A stretch of 64,000 nucleotides of DNA, from assembly GCA_033852175.1 (NCBI GenBank), contig JAWSUY010000001.1:310001-374000 (forward strand). The letters run 5' to 3'. The translations under genes were made by a program, and so were the position numbers. Shown in pieces: positions 8,483-17,826 of this stretch (positions within the stretch are counted from its first letter, which is position 1; each line of letters begins with the position of its first letter). This DNA is from Agarilytica sp033852175. GTDB taxonomy: Bacteria > Pseudomonadota > Gammaproteobacteria > Pseudomonadales > Cellvibrionaceae. The notes below the pieces were generated by a model. The model worked only from the letters and a program-made list of their open reading frames with translations, was not told where the DNA came from and made no database searches.

Positions 8483-8969
8483 TACCCACCGGGTATTTAT
8501 CGGGATTGGCAGCAATCTGGATACCCCGCTACAGCACGTCGTTAAAGCCTGTAAAGACCTGCAAAGCCATCCACAACTGACCTTGTTGGCGCAATCTAAC
8601 TGGTACTCCAGTAAAGCCGTTGGACCCGGCGAGCAGGCAGATTACATTAACGGTGCAGCGTTGCTCGAAACATCACTTAGCCCTGAAAATCTACTCAACG
8701 CACTCCAGGAAATCGAACAAAATCATCGACGCGTGCGTAACGAACGGTGGGGGCCTCGCACACTGGATCTCGACATTCTTCTCTTCAACAACGACGTAAT
8801 AGATTCCGATCGGTTAACGGTCCCACACAGAGAAATGACCCAGCGAAACTTCGTTCTCAAACCCCTTCTCGATATCGATGCGAAATTAACACTCCCCAAT
8901 GGTCGCCTAGTGGCCGACATTTTGAATATAATCGGAACCCAAGACCTGAGCGATTTGGAGGTTGGGTAG
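8475..8969 (+). CDS. folK: 6-hydroxymethyl-7,8-dihydropterin pyrophosphokinase
   Basis: 164 residues starting at the ATG that overlaps the pcnB stop; an upstream in-frame ATG lies inside pcnB and would add an unrelated tail. FolK transfers pyrophosphate from ATP to the pterin in folate synthesis. It begins with the family pattern V-F-I-G-I-G-S-N-L and carries the HPPK signature R-W-G-P-R-T-L-D-L-D-I-L-L-F (~93-106), with the Mg-binding aspartates. The pcnB-folK pair is conserved in gammaproteobacteria. Confidence 0.95.
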   Translation: MTDTHRVFIGIGSNLDTPLQHVVKACKDLQSHPQLTLLAQSNWYSSKAVGPGEQADYINGAALLETSLSPENLLNALQEIEQNHRRVRNERWGPRTLDLDILLFNNDVIDSDRLTVPHREMTQRNFVLKPLLDIDAKLTLPNGRLVADILNIIGTQDLSDLEVG

Positions 8970-8992
8970 CCCGCAGGCTCTCAAAAACAATT

Positions 8993-9676
8993 TTGACTGA
9001 CACAGAAGAATGGAAGATCGACATTTCAACCAAAGATATTCCCAGCTACATAGCGGTGGAAGGCCCTATAGGCGTGGGGAAAACCACTCTCACCAAATAT
9101 TTGGCAAAAACCTTCAATTACGAAACCCTGCTCGAACAAGCTGAAGACAATCCTTTTTTAGACCGTTTTTATGCCGATGAACGGAATTCAGCGCTGCCCA
9201 CGCAACTGTTCTTTCTGTTACAACGAGCACAACAATTAAATGAGCTACACCAAGCCGACCTTTTTAAACCTGTACGTGTCGCCGATTTCCTTATCGAAAA
9301 AGACCAGTTATTTGCACAGGTAACGCTCGCTGAAGAAGAATTTAAGCTCTACCAGCAGGTTTATGACCACGTCACGATCGACGCACCCACACCTGACCTG
9401 GTAATTTACCTGCAGGCTCCTGTCGACGTATTACTCGACCGAATCTGCCAACGCGGTATCGCCGCAGAAAAAAGCATTACAACTGAATACCTGGAAACAC
9501 TGAACGAAGCTTACGCACGCTTTTTTCACTATTACGACCGCTCGCCTTTACTCATCGTGAACGCAGCCGAAATCGACTGGGTCAATACCCCGGATGATTA
9601 CACCCAACTCGTCGAGTATATGCTCGAAATCAAAAGTGGTCGCCACTACTACAACCCCAAACCCACCATTTTCTAA
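8993..9676 (+). CDS. Deoxynucleoside kinase family protein
   Basis: About 227 residues. The P-loop E-G-P-I-G-V-G-K-T-T-L, the N-P-F-L-D-R-F-Y motif and a C-terminal R-H-Y-Y-N-P place it in the dNK / deoxyadenosine-deoxyguanosine kinase family, which phosphorylates deoxynucleosides for salvage. Between folK and panB this kinase occurs in several gammaproteobacteria. The start is unclear: no in-frame ATG precedes the P-loop, and the first downstream ATG (9010) is out of frame. TTG 8993 gives a normal length and lies 23 bp after folK; a clear ribosome binding site is lacking. Substrate specificity cannot be read from the sequence. Confidence 0.85.
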   Translation: MTDTEEWKIDISTKDIPSYIAVEGPIGVGKTTLTKYLAKTFNYETLLEQAEDNPFLDRFYADERNSALPTQLFFLLQRAQQLNELHQADLFKPVRVADFLIEKDQLFAQVTLAEEEFKLYQQVYDHVTIDAPTPDLVIYLQAPVDVLLDRICQRGIAAEKSITTEYLETLNEAYARFFHYYDRSPLLIVNAAEIDWVNTPDDYTQLVEYMLEIKSGRHYYNPKPTIF

Positions 9677-9694
9677 ATATTACGGAAGTACATC

Positions 9695-10519
9695 ATGGTT
9701 TATGCCGGAGACGACAGCAAAGCACTGGGGAAACCAGTAACAATACTAACCCTCAAAAAAATGAAAGCCTCAGGCGAAAAATTCGTCACGGTCGCACTGT
9801 ACGATGCTCCAATGGCTGCCATGGCACAAAAAACTGGCATAGAGGTGGTATTGGTCGGCGACAGTTTAGGCATGACGGTGCTTGGTTATGACAGCACCAT
9901 TCCGGTAACGATGGAGCAAATGATTTACCACATTGAGGCCGTCGCACGAGGAAATAAAAAATCCCTCATCATGGGCGACCTGCCTTTTATGACCTATGCC
10001 ACCCCCGGACAAGCACTGGAAAACTCCGCCCGCGTGATGCGAGCTGGTGCCCACATGATCAAAATTGAAGGCGGTGAATGGCTATCTGAAACCGTTACCA
10101 TGCTCAGCGACAGAGGCATTCCTGTCTGCGCGCATATCGGCCTAACACCTCAATCTGTCAATAAATTCGGGGGCTTTAGAGTCCAGGGACGAACCGTTGA
10201 GCAAGCACAAAAGTTAGCGGAGGACGCCCGTATTTTAGAAGATGCTGGTGCCGATATATTGCTACTCGAATGCGTACCAGAAGACCTCGCATCTGCGATT
10301 ACAAAAAACCTTAGCATCCCGGTTATTGGCATTGGCGCAGGGAAAAATACCGACGCACAAGTACTGGTCATAAACGACATATTAGGCTTAACGCCTCAGC
10401 CGCCTAAATTTTCAAAAAACTTTTTACTTGAAACGAAAGATATTCCAAGCGCTCTTGAAAAATACGCTGCAGACGTAAAAAGCGGTGCATTTCCTGGAGA
10501 GGAAAATATATTTCATTAA
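9695..10519 (+). CDS. panB: 3-methyl-2-oxobutanoate hydroxymethyltransferase
   Basis: 274 residues. PanB makes ketopantoate from 2-oxoisovalerate and methylene-tetrahydrofolate, the first committed step of pantothenate synthesis. The family blocks are present: V-L-V-G-D-S-L-G-M-T-V-L-G, H-I-G-L-T-P-Q-S, and V-I-G-I-G-A-G-K. It has a GGAAG ribosome binding site and follows the kinase by 18 bp. Unusually panC, normally next, is absent; a 458-bp non-coding stretch follows. Confidence 0.95.
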   Translation: MVYAGDDSKALGKPVTILTLKKMKASGEKFVTVALYDAPMAAMAQKTGIEVVLVGDSLGMTVLGYDSTIPVTMEQMIYHIEAVARGNKKSLIMGDLPFMTYATPGQALENSARVMRAGAHMIKIEGGEWLSETVTMLSDRGIPVCAHIGLTPQSVNKFGGFRVQGRTVEQAQKLAEDARILEDAGADILLLECVPEDLASAITKNLSIPVIGIGAGKNTDAQVLVINDILGLTPQPPKFSKNFLLETKDIPSALEKYAADVKSGAFPGEENIFH

Positions 10520-10977
10520 GAGTAGCAAGGAATCTGAAGTGCTGGTACTGAGCCATTATTATCCAAGGCATACCGTTTGTCTTTAGCGCTCGCCCCGCCA
10601 CGACTTCCCAAGAAAAGAAAACTCAACACCCTGAGAGCTAGCGATACCGGGACGTTGAGCCGAAAACGTTTTAGCCCCGACATGAATTCTGTGATGTATC
10701 GGTATCAGACTCGTTTTGCTCGCGATACATCCGATCACCCACTCCAAGGATGATCGGATGAGCCGTAAATAGCATTAAGCAATACAGATATAGTCGCTAT
10801 ATCTGAGCCAAGAGCCGGTACGTGAAGTCCAAAGTTACATATTCTGAACCGCCAATGGTCTCCTAAACACTTAAACACCCGACAGTCGACTAAAATCAAA
10901 CATCACAATCTTCTTTCCATGCAGCATGGGAGGCAATACAATTGCGGCTTTCGCCAGAATGAAAGCACCGCTCTACC
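10520..10977 (+). other. Structured intergenic region between panB and dxs
   Basis: No convincing gene. It holds three inverted repeats in a row: GATGTATCG (10693-10701) with CGATACATC (10723-10731); CATCCGATCA (10728-10737) with TGATCGGATG (10751-10760), perfect 10 bp; and CAGATATAG (10785-10793) with CTATATCTG (10797-10805), perfect 9 bp with a 3-nt loop. The first two share bases 10728-10731, so their full-length stems cannot form together. None has a T-tract. A 23-codon ORF (10682-10753) runs through the first two but lacks a ribosome binding site. It could be a dxs leader or a degenerate remnant where panC is usually found. Confidence 0.5.
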
Positions 10978-12915
10978 ATGTTTGACACAATTCCCCTCAC
11001 TCGACCAAGCACTCCATTGCTCGATAGCATCAACGAGCCAGCAGATTTGCGACGCCTGGAAGAGGATCAACTCGAAGAACTTGCCCACCAGCTGCGTGAG
11101 TACTTACTCTTCACGGTAGGGCAAACAGGCGGGCACTTTGGCGCAGGACTTGGCGTAGTCGAACTCACTATCGCTCTTCATTACACGCTCGACACCCCCA
11201 ACGATAGAATCGTATGGGATGTTGGCCATCAAACCTATCCCCATAAGATACTCACGGGTCGCCGCGAAGCCATGTCAGGGATTCGTCAAAAAGGCGGACT
11301 CTCAGGCTTCCCTAAGCGAAGTGAGAGCGATTACGACACCTTTGGTGTAGGTCACTCAAGCACGTCAATTAGCGCCGCTCTTGGCATGTCAGAAGCTTCA
11401 GACCTTCTTAAGATAAAACGACAATCCGTCGCCGTTATCGGCGATGGCGCAATGACTGCTGGCATGGCATTCGAAGCACTAAACCATGCAGCTCATACGA
11501 ATACCGACATGCTCCTTATTTTGAATGACAATAATATGTCTATTTCAAAAAATGTCGGCGGATTAGCCACTTATTTTTCAAAAGTATGGGCAAGTAAGAC
11601 CTATCACGCACTTCGCGAAGGCAGTAAGCGTGTACTAACAAAAATCCCCAAAGCTTGGGAATTCGCACGCAAAACAGAAGAACATCTCAAAGGCATGGTC
11701 GCTCCGGGGACATTGTTTGAAGAGTTGGGTTTTTATTATGTTGGCCCAATAAACGGGCATGACCTTGGCCACTTGGTTCAATACATCCGCAAAATGCAGG
11801 CGATTAAAGGGCCAAAGATTTTGCACATAATTACCCAAAAAGGACGCGGCTATACTCCTGCAGAGAGCGATCCAGTGGGATACCACGCGCTCAATAAAAT
11901 TGAACCGACCCCAAAGGCACTGCACAGCAAGCCCAAAGCATCTAAACCAAAATACCAGTCAGTCTTCGGGCAGTGGCTCTGCGATACGGCAGCCAATGAT
12001 CCTCTCTTAATGGGTATTACTCCGGCGATGAGTGATGGCTCAGGAATGCTCGAATTTGCAGACAAGTTTCCCGAACGTTTTCACGACGTTGCTATTGCAG
12101 AACAACACGCAGTAACGTTTGCTGCTGGACTAGCCTGCGATGGCGCTAAGCCCGTTGTTGCGATTTATTCATCTTTTTTACAAAGAGCCTACGATCAACT
12201 CGTTCATGATGTCGCCCTGCAAAATCTCGATGTTACCTTCGCGATTGATCGCGCTGGCTTAGTTGGCGAAGATGGCGCAACTCACGCAGGAAGCTTTGAT
12301 ATTTCCTTTATGCGTTGTATACCACAGCTCATTATCGCGACTCCTAGCGACGAAAATGAATGTCGGCAATTACTCTTTAGCGCATACAATCATCCGGGTC
12401 CTTCAGCTATTCGCTACCCAAGAGGGACTGGTCCGGGCGCAATAATTGTCGAGCAAGACATGAAATTCCCTATCGGAAAAGGTCTCTGCATACGTGAAGG
12501 GAAAAGCCTCTGTATTCTCAACTTTGGCGTGCTACTGCCACGAACCTTGGAAATTGCAGAAGAGTACAACTTCAGCGTTTGTGATATGCGCTGGGCTAAA
12601 CCCCTCGACGAAGCTCTTATTCTTGAGCAAGCGGCAAAACACGATTATTTCGTTAGCGTAGAAGAGAATGCCATTGCAGGTGGCGCCGGTGCCGCTGTAC
12701 TTGAATTTTTAAGCCATAACGCCAACATGACTCCAACACTGGTACTCGGTTTGGGCGATATTTATTATCAACACGGCACACGCGATGAAGTACTTGATGA
12801 CGCGGGATTAAGTACCGGTAAAATCGAAACTCAAATCAATAATTGGCTAGAAAAACTGACCGCCAGCCAGGTACGCCCCATAATTCGTAGTGTCGTTGGT
12901 GAAAAGGGTAAATAA
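10978..12915 (+). CDS. dxs: 1-deoxy-D-xylulose-5-phosphate synthase
   Basis: 645 residues. Dxs condenses pyruvate and glyceraldehyde-3-phosphate, the entry step of the non-mevalonate isoprenoid pathway, with thiamine diphosphate. Visible are the N-terminal H-Q-T-Y-P-H-K, the thiamine/Mg motif G-D-G-A-M-T-A-G (~157-164), N-D-N-N-M-S-I, the second-domain A-E-Q-H-A-V-T and the D-R-A-G-L-V-G-E-D-G-A-T-H block. Slightly longer than the usual ~620. It begins a new unit after the structured 458-bp gap. Confidence 0.95.
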   Translation: MFDTIPLTRPSTPLLDSINEPADLRRLEEDQLEELAHQLREYLLFTVGQTGGHFGAGLGVVELTIALHYTLDTPNDRIVWDVGHQTYPHKILTGRREAMSGIRQKGGLSGFPKRSESDYDTFGVGHSSTSISAALGMSEASDLLKIKRQSVAVIGDGAMTAGMAFEALNHAAHTNTDMLLILNDNNMSISKNVGGLATYFSKVWASKTYHALREGSKRVLTKIPKAWEFARKTEEHLKGMVAPGTLFEELGFYYVGPINGHDLGHLVQYIRKMQAIKGPKILHIITQKGRGYTPAESDPVGYHALNKIEPTPKALHSKPKASKPKYQSVFGQWLCDTAANDPLLMGITPAMSDGSGMLEFADKFPERFHDVAIAEQHAVTFAAGLACDGAKPVVAIYSSFLQRAYDQLVHDVALQNLDVTFAIDRAGLVGEDGATHAGSFDISFMRCIPQLIIATPSDENECRQLLFSAYNHPGPSAIRYPRGTGPGAIIVEQDMKFPIGKGLCIREGKSLCILNFGVLLPRTLEIAEEYNFSVCDMRWAKPLDEALILEQAAKHDYFVSVEENAIAGGAGAAVLEFLSHNANMTPTLVLGLGDIYYQHGTRDEVLDDAGLSTGKIETQINNWLEKLTASQVRPIIRSVVGEKGK

Positions 12916-13019
12916 TCCTAAGTGCACCACCATCTCGCCCTGTAGATAGCGCATAAGCTACTTCCCTGCTCTATATTTACAAGAGCAATAACATTCAGCA
13001 TAAACTTGGGCACCTCCAT

Positions 13020-14813
13020 ATGCGCGGACAACGCACCGACGTCAATATCAGTGATGTAAACTGGCGTACCCTTTTTGATCTTTTTCCCTATTTACTCGAG
13101 TTTAAATTACGCATCTCTTTCGCACTGTTTTGCTTGATCGCAGCAAAACTGGCAAGTATCGGCCTACCCTTTACCCTCAAATATATTGTCGATGATATCG
13201 AGCAAGCAAACGACACTCTGATATTACTCACCGTTCCCATTGCATTACTGGTCGCTTACGGCAGTCTTCGCTTTGCTAGTGTCTTATTTGGTGAATTGCG
13301 AGATACAATTTTTGGCCGTGTGACCGAACGAGCAATGCGCAATATTGGGCTGCGTGTTTTTCGCCATTTACATTCACTCGACCTCGACTTTCACCTTAAT
13401 CGACGCACAGGTGGTTTATCACGCGATATTGAACGCGGCACAAATGGCATTAATTTTTTAATGCGTTTTATGGTATTTAATATCATTCCCACCATTATCG
13501 AAATAGCCCTGATTACCATCATCTTACTTGTACAATACAGCGGCTGGTTTGCCATTATTGTGATAAGTGCTGTTCTTTCTTATGTTTCCTTTTCTGTATT
13601 TGCGACCGAAATTCGAACTAAGTTTGTTCGCCAAGTTAATCGAGCAGAATCGGAAACAAGCACGCGCGCCGTCGACAGTCTCCTTAACTTCGAAACGGTA
13701 AAATATTTTACCAATGAAAGTTTCGAAGCTGAACACTACGACAAAGAATTAGCCGCCTGGGAAAGAGCACGACAAAAGAACCGTCTCTCGCTATTCTTTT
13801 TGAATGGCGGACAAGCGTTTATCATTGCCGCCGCGATGACTTGCGCAATGATCCTAGCCGCTGCAAAAGTTGTCGCTCAAGAAATGACGCTTGGCGATTT
13901 TGTTTTGGTTAATGCATTTATGATGCAAATTTTTATGCCTCTTAATTTTCTCGGGTTTATCTACCGGGAAATGAAAGGGTCACTGGCAAACATTGAACAA
14001 ATGTTTGGCTTGCTTCACACCCAGGCCAAAGTAGCTGATATTACCGACGCAAAAGACCTAGAAATTAAGGAAGGGAAAATTGAATTTCAAGAAATAGGCT
14101 TTGCCTATTCTCCTGACCGTCCCATCATTAAAAAAACAAGCTTCACCATCGACAGCAAAAAGAAAACAGCCATTGTTGGGACCAGTGGATCGGGCAAATC
14201 TACTATCCTTAAACTTCTGTTCCGTTTTTATGATGCCGAACAGGGCCAGATATTGATAGACGGCCAGGATATTTCACAAGTCACTCAACACTCCCTACGA
14301 TCTTGCATCGGTGTTATTCCGCAAGACACCGTACTCTTTAACATGTCTATTTATGAAAACATTCGCTACGGCCGGGTCGACGCAAGTGATACTGACATTC
14401 AAAACGCTATTCGACTCGCACATCTAGATGCTTTTATTAAACAGCTGCCAGAAGGCTCCGACACGATCGTCGGCGAACGCGGCCTCAAACTATCTGGCGG
14501 TGAAAAACAACGCGTATCCATTGCCAGGGCGATATTAAAACGCCCTCAGATTATGGTTTTTGACGAGGCGACATCTTCTCTAGATAGTAAATCAGAGCAA
14601 GGCATACTCGATGCTATTGCTAAGATTAGCCGAGAACAAACGACACTCGTTATTGCTCATCGCCTATCAACCATCGTCGATGCCGATAAAATCATCGTGT
14701 TAGAGCAGGGGGAGATAATTGAGCAAGGGAATCACCATACATTACTTCTAAACCAGGGAAAGTACGCGCAACTTTGGCAGATTCAACAAGCTGAGCAACG
14801 TGAAGATAGATGA
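13020..14813 (+). CDS. Atm1-type ABC exporter (membrane plus ATPase)
   Basis: 597 residues with fused domains. The transmembrane half (~20-330) has about six helices. The nucleotide-binding half has Walker A G-T-S-G-S-G-K-S-T, signature L-S-G-G-E-K-Q-R, Walker B I-M-V-F-D-E-A-T-S-S-L-D and the H-loop I-A-H-R-L-S-T. The N-terminal pattern (W-R-T-L-F-D-L-F-P-Y-L) and R-T-G-G-L-S-R-D-I-E-R-G-T are typical of the Atm1/HMT1 group, which exports glutathione-linked metal or iron-sulfur related compounds. It lies upstream of the ferrous-iron genes feoAB. Substrate is inferred only. Confidence 0.88.
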   Translation: MRGQRTDVNISDVNWRTLFDLFPYLLEFKLRISFALFCLIAAKLASIGLPFTLKYIVDDIEQANDTLILLTVPIALLVAYGSLRFASVLFGELRDTIFGRVTERAMRNIGLRVFRHLHSLDLDFHLNRRTGGLSRDIERGTNGINFLMRFMVFNIIPTIIEIALITIILLVQYSGWFAIIVISAVLSYVSFSVFATEIRTKFVRQVNRAESETSTRAVDSLLNFETVKYFTNESFEAEHYDKELAAWERARQKNRLSLFFLNGGQAFIIAAAMTCAMILAAAKVVAQEMTLGDFVLVNAFMMQIFMPLNFLGFIYREMKGSLANIEQMFGLLHTQAKVADITDAKDLEIKEGKIEFQEIGFAYSPDRPIIKKTSFTIDSKKKTAIVGTSGSGKSTILKLLFRFYDAEQGQILIDGQDISQVTQHSLRSCIGVIPQDTVLFNMSIYENIRYGRVDASDTDIQNAIRLAHLDAFIKQLPEGSDTIVGERGLKLSGGEKQRVSIARAILKRPQIMVFDEATSSLDSKSEQGILDAIAKISREQTTLVIAHRLSTIVDADKIIVLEQGEIIEQGNHHTLLLNQGKYAQLWQIQQAEQREDR

Positions 14814-14977
14814 AGAGTTCTCGCATCTCAAGGTCGCTAACGCATATGTTGAAACAAAGATCACTAGCCTGAACAGCCCTTAACCATCGGGGTTCGTCAT
14901 TTTCCTCAACCCGTCGCAAATTTAAACAATCTTGTGGTTTTCGCTAGCCTAAAACACATACAGGCGCTAAACTAAAC

Positions 14978-14996
14978 GATAATTGTTAGTATTTAA
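14978..14996 (+). promoter_or_regulatory. Possible Fur box ahead of feoA
   Basis: GATAATTGTTAGTATTTAA shares 11 of 19 positions with the GATAATGATAATCATTATC Fur consensus, 47 bp before the feoA start. Placement is right for iron repression of feoAB, but the match is weak. Confidence 0.3.
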
Positions 14997-15042
14997 GTTT
15001 CGTTTACAAATCAAACATAAGAATTCTTGTGAGGACCGCCCA

Positions 15043-15267
15043 ATGACCCTTGCCGATCAGCAGAAAAACATCAAAACCCGTATCAAAGGCTTCACTCAAG
15101 CTGGTGAAACGCTGACTCGCTTACATCGCATGGGCGTTATACCTGGAGCTGAAGCGACAGTGCTACGCACCGCACCACTCGGCGACCCAATGCAAGTGCG
15201 CGTAGAAGGAACTCTTCTCAGCATCCGCAAGCGCGATGCATTTCAAATTCAAGTTGAGAGTGTGTGA
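15043..15267 (+). CDS. feoA: Ferrous iron transport accessory protein FeoA
   Basis: 74 residues counted from ATG 15043, which has a TGAGGAC ribosome binding site; an upstream in-frame extension adds residues not seen in the family. It is a small SH3-like protein: the L-x-R-M-G-V-I-P-G segment, P-L-G-D-P-M-Q-V-R-V-E-G and a terminal I-R-K-R-D-A are the usual FeoA hallmarks. It is thought to act with the FeoB channel. The stop overlaps the GTG start of feoB (GTGA), indicating translational coupling. Confidence 0.93.
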   Translation: MTLADQQKNIKTRIKGFTQAGETLTRLHRMGVIPGAEATVLRTAPLGDPMQVRVEGTLLSIRKRDAFQIQVESV

Positions 15268-17372
15268 CAGACCTAACCATCGCCCTAGCGGGCAACCCCA
15301 ATTGCGGTAAAACCACTGTATTCAATACCCTCACAGGATCTCGCCAAAAGGTGGGAAACTGGGCTGGCGTCACAGTAGAAAAAAAGACCGGGACTTTACG
15401 TAATAAGAACAACAACGTAGAAGTTGTAGATCTACCCGGCGTCTATACATTGCAGGCAGAAGAGCAAGGCATCGATGAGCAAATCGCTCGACACTTCATC
15501 ACCGAAGAAAAACCCGATCTTATTGTTAACGTCCTCGACGCAGCTAACCTCAACCGTCATTTATTGCTGACCCATGAACTGCTCGAAACCGGCTGCCCTC
15601 TCATCATTGTACTAAATATGATGGACGTAGCCGAAAGCCAGGGCACCCATATCGATATCGAAGGACTGGAGCGTCGCTTAGGCGTCCCCGTGATTCCCGT
15701 TGTCGCCAGCAAATCCAAAGGCACCAACGAGCTTAAGAACAAAATATTCGAAATTGCACAAGACCCATCCCTCGCACCAAAAATTAAAGAAGACCTTCTC
15801 TGTGAAGAAGAGGCGATTACTCACCGCTTTCATTGGATTCAAGAGCAAACCCGTGACGTTGTGATCATGGAGCCTAGCCGCCAGCCCTTTAGCGAAAAGA
15901 TAGATGCTGTGGTCCTTAACCGCTGGTTAGGCATCCCGATCTTCCTGCTAATGATGTATTTGATGTTTATGTTTTCCATCAATCTCGGCGCAGTATTTAT
16001 CGATTTTTTTGATATCTTTCTTGGTGCATTGCTTGTCGATGGTTTAGGTAACTTGATGAGCAGTTTGGGTTCACCCGATTGGCTGCGCACGATCATTGCC
16101 GATGGCGTTGGTGGCGGCATTCAGCTAGTTGGCACTTTTATTCCCGTTATTGGTTTTTTGTATTTATGCCTAAGTTTGCTGGAAGGCTCCGGCTATATGG
16201 CTCGCGCGGGCTTTGTCGTTGACCGACTTATGGGCAGAATTGGCTTACCCGGAAATGCCTTTGTTCCATTAATTGTCGGCTTTGGCTGTAACGTACCATC
16301 CGTGATGGCATCTCGCTCACTGACTCGCGAGCAAGATCGCTTACTCACTATCGCCATGTCGCCGTTTATGTCTTGCGGCGCGCGACTTACGGTATACGCT
16401 TTATTTGCCGCTGCGTTTTTCCCTAAGAATGGCTCCTTGATCGTATTTGCTTTATACCTGTTCGGTATTCTAATGGCCGTTTTTACCGGCTGGCTATTCA
16501 GAAAAACCTTATTTTCAGGTCAAGCTAGCCCCTCATTTCAAGAGATGCCCGCTTACCACGTGCCCACCGTCACGAATGTATTTATGACAACGTGGCACCG
16601 ACTTCGCGGTTTCGTTAAGCGCGCAGGCAGCACCATTGTCAAAGTTGTTGTGGCACTCACCATTATTAACTCCATCGGTCTCGACGGCAGTTTTGGTAAC
16701 CAAGACAGCAAAGAATCCCTTTTAAGCTATATCGGTAAAGCCCTTACACCAGCACTCGCCCCCATCGGCGTGCAAGAAGATAATTGGCCAGCGACTGTCG
16801 GCGTATTTACGGGTATTTTCGCTAAAGAAGCTGTCGTTGGTACACTAGACGCTCTCTATCAAGATGTAGCTGGAGAGACGACTGAGGACGAGGGAGAGTT
16901 TGATTTATTGGCCTCGCTAGGCGATGCCTTTGTCTCTATCGCGGACAACATTGGCGGTCTAGCTAGCACCATAGGCGACCCACTCGGACTAAGCTCGGTT
17001 AATGACTCATCAGAGGATCAGGGCGTATCCAATACAGGCATTGGCGCCATGCAAAATTTATTCGGAACGGCCTTTGCGGCGTTTTGTTACCTCGTATTTA
17101 TACTGCTTTACACTCCATGTGTTGCCGTTATGGGAGCAATGAACAGAGAGTCTGGGCCCATGTGGGCCTCCCTAGTCATCGCCTGGTCGAGTTATTTAGC
17201 TTATTGGGCCGCTAGCTGCTTGTATCAAATTGGTAATTTCTCAAACAATCCCACCTTTGCCTCTTTCTGGCTTTTGGGTGCCGCTATATCCATGGCTCTC
17301 GTGGTGCAAGGATTAACGCTACTGGGGAAACGTTCTAAAAATTCTGACCCGAATATTATTGCGACCAGTTAA
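15264..17372 (+). CDS. feoB: Ferrous iron transporter FeoB
   Basis: 702 residues from a GTG start overlapping feoA. The N-terminal G-protein domain has G1 G-N-P-N-C-G-K-T-T, G3 D-L-P-G-V-Y and G4 N-M-M-D-V. The membrane part has two Gate repeats (G-S-G-Y-M-A-R around 310 and F-A-K-E-A-V-V-G-T near 530) and roughly ten helices. It imports Fe(II) across the inner membrane. Shorter than the 773-residue E. coli protein, mostly at the C-terminus. No feoC follows; a strong hairpin lies 18 bp downstream. Confidence 0.96.
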   Translation: MTDLTIALAGNPNCGKTTVFNTLTGSRQKVGNWAGVTVEKKTGTLRNKNNNVEVVDLPGVYTLQAEEQGIDEQIARHFITEEKPDLIVNVLDAANLNRHLLLTHELLETGCPLIIVLNMMDVAESQGTHIDIEGLERRLGVPVIPVVASKSKGTNELKNKIFEIAQDPSLAPKIKEDLLCEEEAITHRFHWIQEQTRDVVIMEPSRQPFSEKIDAVVLNRWLGIPIFLLMMYLMFMFSINLGAVFIDFFDIFLGALLVDGLGNLMSSLGSPDWLRTIIADGVGGGIQLVGTFIPVIGFLYLCLSLLEGSGYMARAGFVVDRLMGRIGLPGNAFVPLIVGFGCNVPSVMASRSLTREQDRLLTIAMSPFMSCGARLTVYALFAAAFFPKNGSLIVFALYLFGILMAVFTGWLFRKTLFSGQASPSFQEMPAYHVPTVTNVFMTTWHRLRGFVKRAGSTIVKVVVALTIINSIGLDGSFGNQDSKESLLSYIGKALTPALAPIGVQEDNWPATVGVFTGIFAKEAVVGTLDALYQDVAGETTEDEGEFDLLASLGDAFVSIADNIGGLASTIGDPLGLSSVNDSSEDQGVSNTGIGAMQNLFGTAFAAFCYLVFILLYTPCVAVMGAMNRESGPMWASLVIAWSSYLAYWAASCLYQIGNFSNNPTFASFWLLGAAISMALVVQGLTLLGKRSKNSDPNIIATS

Positions 17373-17390
17373 TATCACAACACTTTGTGA

Positions 17391-17421
17391 ACGCTAATAT
17401 TACTAACCTCAATATTAGCGT
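17391..17421 (+). terminator. Stem-loop after feoB
   Basis: Perfect 11-bp inverted repeat ACGCTAATATT (17391-17401) / AATATTAGCGT (17411-17421) with a 9-nt loop, 18 bp after the feoB stop. No T-run follows, so it may be a 3'-stabilising stem as much as a terminator. Confidence 0.5.
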
Positions 17422-17776
17422 CAACTATCAGCTACATCACACTGAGATCTCAGGACTCTGACTTACTATTCATAAACCCCCTCTCATGTTAAGTCCTCAA
17501 CACCAGCTAATTAAACCTTCAGCTTGAGCTTAAAGCTCCCGCCTCATTTAATAAGTGCAGTAACATCTGCAGCTTCCAACGTTAAAGCCTAAGCCAGAAA
17601 TATGATGCGCTCTCAATAAGCTAATAATACATACCAGAGAATAATGATATCGGTTTAAAGATGCCTAATTCATTAAACCGAATATAGTGATGCTGGAAGA
17701 ACCGCAGATACAAATCACCAAAACATTTCAGGGTATAAAATAGTCGCTCAAGGAGGCTATACAGAAGGGGGGATTC
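17422..17776. other. Intergenic stretch between convergent feoB and the vWA gene
   Basis: About 355 bp between two convergent genes. I see no ORF with a ribosome binding site, no tRNA-like fold and no clear repeat other than the hairpins that bound it on each side. Confidence 0.5.
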
Positions 17777-17810
17777 GGGGCTGAAAGTATTTTCTTTAGC
17801 TTTCAGCCCC
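17777..17810 (-). terminator. Stem-loop ending the sigma factor/vWA unit
   Basis: Perfect 11-bp inverted repeat GGGGCTGAAAG (17777-17787) / CTTTCAGCCCC (17800-17810) with a 12-nt loop, 17 bp beyond the vWA stop. GC-rich base, no strict T-tail; likely works in both directions between convergent genes. Confidence 0.55.
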
Positions 17811-17826
17811 CTGACAACTGATCGTA

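Noticed and set aside
8747..8992. An N-terminal extension of the deoxynucleoside kinase frame reaching back to 8747
   Set aside because: It lies inside folK in another frame, and the extra peptide has no similarity to kinase N-termini; the frame is simply open by chance.
10520..10977. A decayed panC
   Set aside because: No translated segment in any frame shows PanC motifs; the panB-dxs gap looks non-coding.
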